From Flavobacterium cupreum (GTDB lineage: Bacteria > Bacteroidota > Bacteroidia > Flavobacteriales > Flavobacteriaceae), in contig NZ_QWDM01000016.1 in NCBI RefSeq assembly GCF_003996965.1, positions 1 to 64,000 on the forward strand: a DNA stretch of 64,000 nucleotides, read 5' to 3'. Below, piece by piece: positions 18,103 to 26,003 of the stretch. A program made the position numbers and the translations under genes. The notes under the pieces were generated by a model that was not told the DNA's origin, made no database searches, and saw only the letters and a list, made by a program, of their open reading frames with translations. The stretch's first letter is position 1, and every line of letters begins with the position of its first letter.

Positions 18103-21100
18103 TTAAAAACTAAACTGAACTCCGGCAGAAAGTACTCTAAGCGGCGGTAAATATCCCGACGATTTGAACTCTGGGTCGGCTCCTTTATATTTTGTGAAAG
18201 TCAATAGATTCTGTCCTTCAAAGAACAACTTGCATTGCACGTCTTTTAGTGGTATTTCATACGAAAGGGAAATGTTTTTCAGACGTACAAAAGAAGCATC
18301 GCTGATAACACCGTCGCTTTCAAAATATTTGTAGTAAGCATCCACGGCAGTACTGTTTGTTCCATCAGTATAGATTGGGTAATCAGCAATATCTCCCAAT
18401 TGCTGCCAATGGTTTAGTACTGCTTTAGGCTGATTCCCCGAAGAGCCCGGAACTCCAAAATAGATAGACTCATTATAATTGATTTGTTTTACAAACTGGA
18501 AAAGAAAATCCAGCTGCCAGTGTTTATATCTCAGCGTATTTTGCAATCCGCCATAATATTGAGGGCTGAAATCCTTTATTGTTTTTTTGTCTTCTATACC
18601 TGACAACTGCCCATCGCCATTCACATCTTCATAGGTGTAGATACCTGTTTGAGGATCAACTCCTGTAAAATGATATACTTTCTGAATACTGAGTGACTGG
18701 CCGATTATATATTGGTTGGAATAAGTAGAACTTTCAAGATCCGGAAATTGAAGCAGTTTGTTTCTGGCTATGGTGAGATTGATATTGGTACTCCAATTAA
18801 AATCATTCTTTTGGATGTTGACAGTGCGCAGTGTCAGTTCGATTCCTCTATTCTGTACGGTTGCATCAAGATTGCCTTGCAAAGTAGAAAAACCAGTGGT
18901 TCCAGGCAGTGGGATTCCCGTTAATTGGTTTGAAGAATGATTATTGTACCAAGCTGCAGTCAGAAAAACACGGTCATTAAAAAATCCTGTTTCGAGTGCA
19001 ACTTCAAATTTCTTATTCGTCTCCCATCCAAAATTAGGATTGAACAATCTTGTAGGCTGAAGCCCAACAATACCGCCATAATTAATTCCTGTAGAAGCAT
19101 AGGTATTAAGATACTGATAATCGCCAATTTGATCATTACCTGTGATTCCGTAACTTGCCCTTAGTTTTCCAAAGCTTAAAAATGCATTGTTTTTAAATAT
19201 ATTTTCTTTAGAAAATAACCATGCGCCACCTACTGCACCAAATACAGCGAATTGATTTCCGGGACCAAAACGACTTGATCCATCTCTTCTCCCGGTAAGA
19301 TTAAGGATGTATTTCTCCTGCCAGTTGTAGTTTAGCCTTGCAAAAAAAGCTTGATATTTATACTCTGTTTCCTCGCTTACCATTGTGAAAATATTAGATG
19401 CTGAGGAAAGGTTATAAATAAGGCTGTTGCTTGAAAATCCTGATGCATACTGAACCAGCTGATTACTTTGCTGTGATTGGAATGTGCTTCCCAGTAGTAT
19501 ATTGAGTTTGCCTTGTCTAATGGTTTTATTCCAATTGAGCTGAGGTTCAATAATCCATGATTTACGATCTGCACCACTGGCAATCAGCGTTGAAAACTCC
19601 GGACCTAACCCAAAGGCGGGATTATATCTTGTTGATGGATTGGCGGTGGTTTCCGTGTTGTTAAGAGTAGTATATCCAAAACTTGATTTCAGCTGCAGGT
19701 CTTGTGTTAAGTTGTAAGACAGCATAACATTGGCAATCAAATCATTTGTTTTGGAGGAGTATTTTCCTTCTAAGTTTCTAAGTGGATTATTAAAAGTGTT
19801 GTTTTCCCAATTGAGAGTACCATCTGTATTATAAAGTGCCGGAGCGTTAGGGGATATCTTCACAGCTTCCCGCATTAAATCCAGTCGGGGTTGGTTATTA
19901 TTCTGTATGGTATAACCAATGGATGTGTTGATTCTAAATTTTTTGTTTTCAGATTCATGGTTTACGTTCAAGTGCAGATTCCCTTTTTTATAATTGAAGT
20001 CCCCCGGAAAAACAGTTGTCTGTTTATTGAAATTCCCACTTAATAAAAATTGTGTCTGCTCAGAACCTCCTGAAAGTGATGTTTGAATATCAGTGATTAC
20101 AGCTGTACCGCCAAGGAGTTCTTTCTGCCAGTCTGTATTTCTATTTTGATCCCATGTACCGTTTACATCGTAAGCATAATCAGGTATAGGAGAAATTCCA
20201 TCGTTGGCAAATGCTTCTATTCGCATATTGAGATACTCTTGCGCATTCATTAGATCCATAAAGCGTGTTACGGTTCCAGTACCTGTTGACATTCTGGCAG
20301 CAAATTTGGTTTTTCCTGATTTGCCTTTTTTTGTGGTAACAAGTACCACACCGTTTGCGCCACGAGATCCGTAGATTGATGTTGCATCTGCGTCTTTAAG
20401 GACTTCTATGCTCTCGATTTGGTCTGGGTTTATACTATTTAGCGGGCTTGGCTGTGTGGGCAGGACAGCCGAATTTATTCCTGTGCCAATCGGGTCTGAA
20501 GAGTATGGAACTCCATCAATAATATAAAGAGGATTGTTTCCATTGGTCCGCAGGCTATTTTGTCCACGGATCTGAATATCAAATCCTCCTCCGGGAACCC
20601 CTGTAGTCTGAACAATATTGACTCCTGCCATGCGTCCCTGCATGGTCGCCAGAACATTTGTAACGGGCTGGTTCTCGATATCTTTGGAAGTTATTTTGGC
20701 AATGCTTCCCGTGCGTTCACTTTCTTTTACAGAATAATATCCCGCATTCACACGAACCTCCTTTAAAGTTGTAGTATCGTAAATCAATTGAATATCTACG
20801 GTTTTTCGCCCTTTTATTGGTACAAGGGCAGTTTTAAAACCTATAAACGAAACCAATAACGTATCGGTAGCTGAAGCGGAAATGATGTATTGACCGTTAT
20901 AATCTGAAATTGCGGAGGTACCTGATTTATTTTTTACGGCAATAGTTACACCCGGAATCGGATTAATCCCATCGGTAATAGTTCCCTGAATTTGATGTTG
21001 TTGAGTAAAAGCAGTGCTGTACCGGATTGTATTTCTGGCATAAACAGATGAAAAAGAAATTAAAAGCCAGATAAAAAACAGGCAATAAAGACCTTTCCCA

Positions 21101-21126
21101 TCCTTGTAATATGAAATATTATTCAT
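18103..21126 (-). CDS. SusC/RagA-family TonB-linked outer-membrane transporter
   Basis: The 1007-residue protein has an N-terminal signal region and a carboxypeptidase-regulatory-like domain (HQIQGTITDGINPIPGVTI). The plug domain includes NPLYIIDGVPY and DADATSIYGSRGANGVVLV, the SusC/RagA signature. A long beta-barrel follows, ending in a C-terminal phenylalanine (GVQFSF), as expected for an outer-membrane barrel. It imports a substrate using TonB energy. With SusD and the S9 peptidase it forms a peptide-uptake-like operon rather than a glycan one, as no glycoside hydrolases are present. The upstream DNA holds a hairpin and a structured RNA candidate on the same strand. Confidence 0.93.
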   Translation of the reverse strand: MNNISYYKDGKGLYCLFFIWLLISFSSVYARNTIRYSTAFTQQHQIQGTITDGINPIPGVTIAVKNKSGTSAISDYNGQYIISASATDTLLVSFIGFKTALVPIKGRKTVDIQLIYDTTTLKEVRVNAGYYSVKESERTGSIAKITSKDIENQPVTNVLATMQGRMAGVNIVQTTGVPGGGFDIQIRGQNSLRTNGNNPLYIIDGVPYSSDPIGTGINSAVLPTQPSPLNSINPDQIESIEVLKDADATSIYGSRGANGVVLVTTKKGKSGKTKFAARMSTGTGTVTRFMDLMNAQEYLNMRIEAFANDGISPIPDYAYDVNGTWDQNRNTDWQKELLGGTAVITDIQTSLSGGSEQTQFLLSGNFNKQTTVFPGDFNYKKGNLHLNVNHESENKKFRINTSIGYTIQNNNQPRLDLMREAVKISPNAPALYNTDGTLNWENNTFNNPLRNLEGKYSSKTNDLIANVMLSYNLTQDLQLKSSFGYTTLNNTETTANPSTRYNPAFGLGPEFSTLIASGADRKSWIIEPQLNWNKTIRQGKLNILLGSTFQSQQSNQLVQYASGFSSNSLIYNLSSASNIFTMVSEETEYKYQAFFARLNYNWQEKYILNLTGRRDGSSRFGPGNQFAVFGAVGGAWLFSKENIFKNNAFLSFGKLRASYGITGNDQIGDYQYLNTYASTGINYGGIVGLQPTRLFNPNFGWETNKKFEVALETGFFNDRVFLTAAWYNNHSSNQLTGIPLPGTTGFSTLQGNLDATVQNRGIELTLRTVNIQKNDFNWSTNINLTIARNKLLQFPDLESSTYSNQYIIGQSLSIQKVYHFTGVDPQTGIYTYEDVNGDGQLSGIEDKKTIKDFSPQYYGGLQNTLRYKHWQLDFLFQFVKQINYNESIYFGVPGSSGNQPKAVLNHWQQLGDIADYPIYTDGTNSTAVDAYYKYFESDGVISDASFVRLKNISLSYEIPLKDVQCKLFFEGQNLLTFTKYKGADPEFKSSGYLPPLRVLSAGVQFSF

Positions 21127-21167
21127 AATATTGGATTGGTTAGTTAAACGATAGTTTGATTGGCTAC

Positions 21168-21204
21168 GGTCCTCTACACTAGTTAGTCGCTGCAGTAGAG
21201 GGCC
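21168..21204. other. Hairpin in the susC upstream region
   Basis: Arms 21168-21177 and 21195-21204 pair at 9 of 10 positions around a 17-nt loop. A T-run follows on the plus strand (21206-21211), which looks like a terminator for plus-strand reading. No plus-strand gene precedes it. On the minus strand it would be part of the susC leader. Confidence 0.5.
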
Positions 21205-21362
21205 ATTTTTTATGCATTAAGTAAACGGCTTAATGATCATGAAGGAAGATTTTTTTTAAGACACAGGCACTAATATTTTAAAAGGTTCGACTTTGAATAA
21301 GAACGAAACTTTAGATAAAAAAAGAAGCAAAACCACTAAGAATAAAAGAAAAGTTTATGACA

Positions 21363-21536
21363 TAAAAAAAGGCATGGAACTCAGCTTATTGCCCTCAAGG
21401 TACTGGTATACCTACACGCGAATAAGTGAGCCCACGCCCTAAAGCGTGAGCATTTAAACTTATCATCTCGCGTGTTAAAATTACCAGTTTTTGAGGACGA
21501 GATTCAAAGCGAATGCTTCAAATGTTTTTACATGAA
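21363..21536 (-). ncRNA. Candidate structured RNA upstream of susC
   Basis: Five nested helices are visible: 21393-21398 with 21491-21496; 21403-21408 with 21482-21487; 21414-21421 with 21468-21475; 21422-21427 with 21458-21463; 21430-21437 with 21444-21451 (7 of 8 pairs). Only small internal loops separate them. On the minus strand the block is preceded by two TATATTTG boxes (21543-21550 and 21562-21569). It is followed by seven U residues at about 21370-21364. This gives a transcript of about 170 nt or a leader of the susC operon. The helices pair on either strand, so the strand rests on the promoters and the T-run. No known riboswitch or RNA family was recognised. Confidence 0.5.
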
Positions 21537-21542
21537 GTATCG

Positions 21543-21569
21543 CAAATATAATAATTAAGTCCAAATATA
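21543..21569 (-). promoter_or_regulatory. Two TAnnTTTG -7 boxes driving the structured RNA/susC leader
   Basis: Read on the minus strand, TATATTTG occurs at 21550-21543 and again at 21569-21562. Both match the Bacteroidota -7 consensus TAnnTTTG. Initiation would fall about 7 bp downstream, just before the structured block. No exact match was found closer to susC. Confidence 0.45.
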
Positions 21570-21643
21570 ATAATAATTTTTAATGTAGCAATATATTACC
21601 ACTGTTTTGTTGCTGGTTTTAAACAAATTGCATAAAAAAGAAA

Positions 21644-21886
21644 ATGATTAGTGATGATGTAAAAAGAGAGTTTCTAGTTAGATTCGGTAAGAGACTTAAT
21701 AAAATTCGTAAATCAAAGGGACTAAGTTATCGGAAATTAGCGACCCTTTGTGAAACTATTGATCATAGTTACATCAGTAAAATTGAAAAAGGAGAAGCGA
21801 ATATTACTCTAGAAACAATATTAGAGTTACTTATTGCTTTAGGTGCAAGCCCAAGAGATTTATTTGATTTCGAAATTCAATTATAA
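21644..21886 (+). CDS. XRE-family helix-turn-helix regulator
   Basis: The 80-residue protein is a single HTH domain: FGKRLNKIRKSKGLSYRKLA, then CETIDHSYISKIEKGEANITLETILELLIALG, the canonical XRE pattern with recognition helix around SYISKIEKG. It is transcribed divergently from the structured RNA and susC unit and ends at its own terminator. It may control either its neighbours or ICE functions; no operator can be assigned to it. It does not overlap another gene. Confidence 0.88.
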   Translation: MISDDVKREFLVRFGKRLNKIRKSKGLSYRKLATLCETIDHSYISKIEKGEANITLETILELLIALGASPRDLFDFEIQL

Positions 21887-21901
21887 AGATGAAAAATTTT
21901 G

Positions 21902-21925
21902 AAAAGATGCTTAGGCATCTTTTTT
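21902..21925 (+). terminator. Rho-independent terminator of the XRE gene
   Basis: The stem AAAAGATGC (21902-21910) and its complement from 21915 enclose a TTAG loop and run into a tract of T residues. It lies 15 bp after the stop of the XRE gene. Confidence 0.85.
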
Positions 21926-22045
21926 TATGCGCAATGATAACTTAAAACAGGTATTTATACTTGGTTTCTTTATATACCAAAAAACTAATTTGCGATTTTA
22001 AAATTCAATTATGGAAAACCGTAAAATAATAGGTAAATGGCTTTG

Positions 22046-22053
22046 TATGTTTG
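22046..22053 (+). promoter_or_regulatory. Possible -7 box for the HEPN/DUF262 operon
   Basis: TATGTTTG is an exact TAnnTTTG match 117 bp upstream of the HEPN gene start. No TTTG is present at the expected -33 distance, so the assignment is tentative. Confidence 0.3.
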
Positions 22054-22169
22054 ATAAAGTTAAATATAATGGTTTAAATCTAACCAAATTAAAACTATGC
22101 CTTTTACGATTCCAATAAATAAGTTGTGGGTAAATAAGATTCGTAGTAAAAAGAACTTTAAATATATAA

Positions 22170-22976
22170 ATGGCTAATAATTTCATAGATCAAAAAGACA
22201 GATGGCTTCAAATTGCAAACGGTGATTTTGAATATCCTATATTATTTATTAAATGTTGGTTACCTTTTAATGCATGGTACTGTAACAACTATCCTCAATT
22301 TAAAAATCAAGATAGTGCAATTTTACGGGAAGTTAAAACTGATAATAATCTTTTTAGAACAAGATTAATTTCTTTACTCGAAAATGATGACGAGGACTCT
22401 GTTTTTTTTAGAAATCAATTGATAACACTTCATAAGCAATTAGAAAGATGTAAAGTTCCAAATATTGCAAATTCACTAAGTTTTAAATCAATAAATTTTA
22501 GAACAAATCCAAACCCAATATTCACAAAAGATTACAATAAATTTAACTTCAAAATTGAGCTCTTAGTTCCTATTCAACCACATAATATAAAAATCCGTGT
22601 AGATGTTTTAAAAAATAGAAGAGCCACAATCTATGCTTATCAGCATACAAAATATGATTTTGAGCACTTTATTAATGATCCTTCTTTTATCGCATTAAGC
22701 GAAAAAAATAAGGAAATTTTAAAAGATGGATTCAAACAAATAAATCCTAAAATAAAAGAATCCCTAATTGTTGAAAAGAAGAAAGATTCATTACAAAATA
22801 TTGGAAGTGTATTTTTTAAAGACGACACAAACTTGTTATCGCAAGTAATAATAGAAATAATATATAATTTACGTTGCATTCTTTTTCATGGAGAAATCCA
22901 ACCCAATAAAGACAATTTAAAAATATATGAGCCAGCATATTATATGTTAAAACTACTAATTAAATCTTTAGATTAA
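22170..22976 (+). CDS. Protein with a C-terminal HEPN-like domain
   Basis: The 268-residue protein ends in a helical domain with IYNLRCILFHGEIQP, where Arg235 and His240 form the Rx4-6H motif of HEPN RNases, followed by two helices (YEPAYYMLKLLIKSL). The N-terminal 220 residues are not recognised. HEPN proteins often act as RNases in defence and toxin systems. The DUF262 gene follows after 6 bp, so the two are co-transcribed. Because the partner appears to lack a nuclease centre, this HEPN protein could be the effector of the pair. It is very AT-rich and Lys/Asn-rich, unlike the tra genes. HEPN identity is moderately certain; the activity is inferred. Confidence 0.65.
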   Translation: MANNFIDQKDRWLQIANGDFEYPILFIKCWLPFNAWYCNNYPQFKNQDSAILREVKTDNNLFRTRLISLLENDDEDSVFFRNQLITLHKQLERCKVPNIANSLSFKSINFRTNPNPIFTKDYNKFNFKIELLVPIQPHNIKIRVDVLKNRRATIYAYQHTKYDFEHFINDPSFIALSEKNKEILKDGFKQINPKIKESLIVEKKKDSLQNIGSVFFKDDTNLLSQVIIEIIYNLRCILFHGEIQPNKDNLKIYEPAYYMLKLLIKSLD

Positions 22977-22982
22977 AATATT

Positions 22983-24806
22983 ATGAGCTTAAGCAATAAC
23001 ATACAAGCAAACGCTAGAAAATTATTTGAATTACTACAAAATAAATATATTGTTGATTATTTTCAAAGAGAATATAAATGGGAATACAAACATATTGAAC
23101 AATTGTTAGTTGATTTAGAAGCATCTTTTTTATCTAATTATGAAATTGGGAATACAATCTTAGATATTAATAGTAAATATAATTCATATTATCTAGGTCC
23201 TGTAGTAATCTGTGAAAAAGGTAGTATTCGTTCAATTGTGGATGGGCAACAAAGACTTACTTCAATAACTTTATTGCTTATCTATCTTCATAACCTTCAA
23301 AAAGACAGTATTGATCCAGAAGATATTATTCCATTAATATACTCCAAAAAAGGTGGCAGAAAAACTTATAATATCGAAGTTCCAGATAGAACTAAAATTT
23401 TAGAAGCACTTTTTAATAGTGAAGATTATGATGTAAGTAAGGAGACTGATGAATCTATTAAAAATATGTTTGAAAGATATACTGATATTTCTAATATATT
23501 TTCTGATGAGTTAAAAAATGACAAATTGCCTTTATTTATTGAATGGCTTAAAGAGAAAGTTGTTTTTGTTGAAATTCTAGCATATAGTGATGAAAATGCT
23601 TATACAATTTTTGAAACAATGAATGATAGAGGTCTAAACCTAACTCCAACAGAAATGTTGAAAGGTTATTTATTGACACATTTAAAAGATCCTATCAAAA
23701 TAGATGAATTAAATGTTATTTGGAAAGAAAAAATTTCAAACTTACATAAATACTCGACTCAGGAAGATTTAGAATTTATTAGAGCATGGCTAAGAAGTCA
23801 ATATGCAGACACAATTCGTAGCGGTGCTCGTGGTGCTGAAAATGAGGATTTTGAAAAAATTGGAACAAGATTTCATACTTGGGTAAAAGATAACCACAAA
23901 AAAATTGGGCTCTCAAGTTCTGATGAATTTTATTATTTTATAAAAGGTGATTTTGAATTTTATTCGACATTATATGAAAAAATAAAAATATACGAAAGTT
24001 CATATAATTATGGAATTGAAAGACTTTATTTAACTTCATATTGGGGTATTGCTTCTTCGTTAAGTTATCCTCTATTGATGTCATCAATAAATAAATTAGA
24101 TAATGAAGAAACTATTTTACAGAAACTTAAAGCTGTTTCAACTTTTATTGACATTTTGATAGTAACCAGAGCAATTAACTACAAAGGTAGTTCTCAATCA
24201 TTTTTAAGATACATAATCTATACTTTAGTTAAAGACATAAGAAATACAAGTGTTATTGAATTAAAATTAATTTTAAAAGAAAGATTATCTTCAAGTAAAG
24301 AGAGCATTAATGAGGTTGATAAGTTTTTCTATAATAATGGTAATAGAAAGTTTATTCATTATCTATTAGCTCGTTGCACTCTTTATATTGAAAATAATAT
24401 ATATTCTAATAATGAAATCGAAATGTATGATTTGATGGCAACTAGAAAATATAATAGATTTGTATTAACACCAATTATATGGGAATATAATAAGTATAAC
24501 AGTCATTTTGAAAATGAAGAAACTTATTTTGCAACTGAAAAAAAATTAGGTAACTTTTTACTAATTCCTAATCCAACTTCAATTGAATTTGGACCAGATA
24601 ATAAATTGACAAAAGTTAGTAAACTTAAAAAAGAATTAAAATTATCGAATTGTTTAACTAATAATTATTACAACAAGTTAGATGACCAGGATTTTTTAAT
24701 TCAAAAGGGTTTTTCCTCACTTACAAACTTCAAAGAAGGAATTGATAACAGAACTTTAGCAATAAATAATTTAATCAAAGAAATTTGGAGTATAGAAAAT
24801 ATATAG
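22983..24806 (+). CDS. DUF262 (GmrSD-like) protein with an apparently degenerate HNH centre
   Basis: The 607-residue protein begins with the DUF262 domain: YFQREYKW at 27-34, DGQQRLTS from Asp87 and FETMNDRGLNLTPTEMLKGY, the ParB-like NTPase motifs of GmrS/BrxU/DndB-type proteins. The C-terminal region resembles DUF1524 (GmrD), keeping LGNFLLIP at 522-529 and the tail IDNRTLAINNLIKEIW. Where relatives have the EHIxP-like catalytic histidine motif of the HNH nuclease, this protein reads LTPIIWEY near 495-502. The catalytic histidine therefore seems absent. GmrSD enzymes cut modified phage DNA (type IV restriction). Here DNA sensing may be retained while killing is passed to the HEPN partner; that is inference. 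Confidence 0.8.
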   Translation: MSLSNNIQANARKLFELLQNKYIVDYFQREYKWEYKHIEQLLVDLEASFLSNYEIGNTILDINSKYNSYYLGPVVICEKGSIRSIVDGQQRLTSITLLLIYLHNLQKDSIDPEDIIPLIYSKKGGRKTYNIEVPDRTKILEALFNSEDYDVSKETDESIKNMFERYTDISNIFSDELKNDKLPLFIEWLKEKVVFVEILAYSDENAYTIFETMNDRGLNLTPTEMLKGYLLTHLKDPIKIDELNVIWKEKISNLHKYSTQEDLEFIRAWLRSQYADTIRSGARGAENEDFEKIGTRFHTWVKDNHKKIGLSSSDEFYYFIKGDFEFYSTLYEKIKIYESSYNYGIERLYLTSYWGIASSLSYPLLMSSINKLDNEETILQKLKAVSTFIDILIVTRAINYKGSSQSFLRYIIYTLVKDIRNTSVIELKLILKERLSSSKESINEVDKFFYNNGNRKFIHYLLARCTLYIENNIYSNNEIEMYDLMATRKYNRFVLTPIIWEYNKYNSHFENEETYFATEKKLGNFLLIPNPTSIEFGPDNKLTKVSKLKKELKLSNCLTNNYYNKLDDQDFLIQKGFSSLTNFKEGIDNRTLAINNLIKEIWSIENI

Positions 24807-24855
24807 AATCACTACCTACAGGATTTGCTTCAATAAGTTTGGGCAATCTGCTTAA

Positions 24856-24990
24856 TTTAAAAATGTTTTTATACTTGGGGATTATTTAGGAAATCCAAGA
24901 ATAAAGCTTAATACCGAGCCTCTGCCTTGCAAGGAAATGTTAGTGGAAATCATAAACGACCATACTGTAAAAAATAAAAGATATAATTAA
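24856..24990 (+). pseudogene. Remnant of a gene coupled to the NdpA-like gene
   Basis: An open frame of 44 codons (NVFILGDYLGNPRIKLN, then PLPCKEMLVEIINDHT and a short tail) ends in TAATG, sharing one base with the NdpA-like start at 24990. The next junction, 26001-26005, has the same TAATG overlap. No start codon lies in the frame. Just upstream, a different frame (LPTGFASISLGNLLNLK) reads into it across a short A-run at 24859-24863. This looks like the 3' end of a first operon gene cut off by the DUF262 block. I do not recognise the protein. Confidence 0.4.
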
Positions 24991-26003
24991 TGGAATTAAG
25001 GAAATTAATAATTCACGAATTAATAAAAGAAAAAGAAAGTAATCAAGTTGAAATAGTACTGTCAGAGGAATTAATTCCCAATAATGATGAATCGACAGCT
25101 TTGGTATCGGCACTATCTGATAGCTATAGAAGCGATAGAATTTTATATGCAATATTTGACAATACAGAAGGAAAATATTTTCCAGAAAAATTTTCTGAAT
25201 ACAGACATGCCCAGAGAGATGATACCGATTTCATTTCTTTTACTAAACTTGTAATGGGTAATTTAGTTGGATTTATAAAACCAGTTATTTTTGCAACAGG
25301 TGGATACGTTATTTTTGCAGAATATAGTGAAAATGGCTATAATTTTGTATCAATTTTTTTAATTCGCGATGTTGAAGGTAAAATTTTAAGAAAAACTCGA
25401 AATTCATATTCAATTCAGACTGTTGAGTATGTAGATACCAAAAATCTTGCAATGGCTTGTCGAATAAATGAAAATCGAATTGATGAAGATGAAATAAATT
25501 ATCTTTCATTTACACAATTAAGGCAACAAGAAGTTTCGGAATATTTTAAAGCTTGGATTTCTATTCAACAGATTGAAAGCAGTAGTGATTACACTAAAGC
25601 CTTATACACAATAATTACGCAAATTGTCCCACCAATTGACCCGGAAACTACTTTACCCTACCCAATTGAAACTTTTAGAAATTTAGTTTACAGTTACGCT
25701 TCTTCAAGTCCAAATGATACTGTTAACATTAGAGATTTAAGCCAACATTTTTACGGAAACCCAAATACGGTTTCGGATTATGCAAATGCAAATAATATAT
25801 CATTGGACACGGAATTTAGATATAATAAAAGACAGCTTAAAAAGTTTGTTAAGCTTGAAGTTAATCGAGATGGTATCAATTTAAAATTTTCAAGAGGAAC
25901 TTTAAACGAAAAAATTAGAATTTCTGAAGAAGACCCAAATATTGTTATAATCGAATCACAAAGTTTTGCAAATGCATTAAGAGTTGAAATAGAAAACAAC
26001 TAA
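24990..26003 (+). CDS. Nucleoid-associated protein of the NdpA/YejK (NA37) type
   Basis: The 337-residue protein shows the NdpA layout: an N-terminal domain, then NLAMACRINENRIDEDEINYLSF-type spacing (split here as NLAMACRINENRID and EDEINYLSFTQL) and VSEYFKAWISIQQIESSSDYTKAL, matching the family block YLSF-x-SxYFxxFIG. NdpA binds nucleoid DNA in Escherichia coli; its biochemical role is poorly known. The gene is joined by a TAATG overlap to a membrane-protein gene, an unusual partner. The operon sits in a defence-rich, AT-rich block. I infer a DNA-sensing role with a membrane effector. Start choice is fixed by the overlapping TAATG. Confidence 0.75.
   Translation: MELRKLIIHELIKEKESNQVEIVLSEELIPNNDESTALVSALSDSYRSDRILYAIFDNTEGKYFPEKFSEYRHAQRDDTDFISFTKLVMGNLVGFIKPVIFATGGYVIFAEYSENGYNFVSIFLIRDVEGKILRKTRNSYSIQTVEYVDTKNLAMACRINENRIDEDEINYLSFTQLRQQEVSEYFKAWISIQQIESSSDYTKALYTIITQIVPPIDPETTLPYPIETFRNLVYSYASSSPNDTVNIRDLSQHFYGNPNTVSDYANANNISLDTEFRYNKRQLKKFVKLEVNRDGINLKFSRGTLNEKIRISEEDPNIVIIESQSFANALRVEIENN

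Noticed and set aside
21363..21569. tRNA, tmRNA, RNase P or a known riboswitch for the structured block
   Set aside because: None of the hallmark sequences of those RNAs could be found. It is reported only as an unassigned structure.
24806..24889. Leucine-rich-repeat-like frame LPTGFASISLGNLLNLK
   Set aside because: Too short to call an LRR protein. It is more economically read as the frameshifted end of the gene remnant at 24856.
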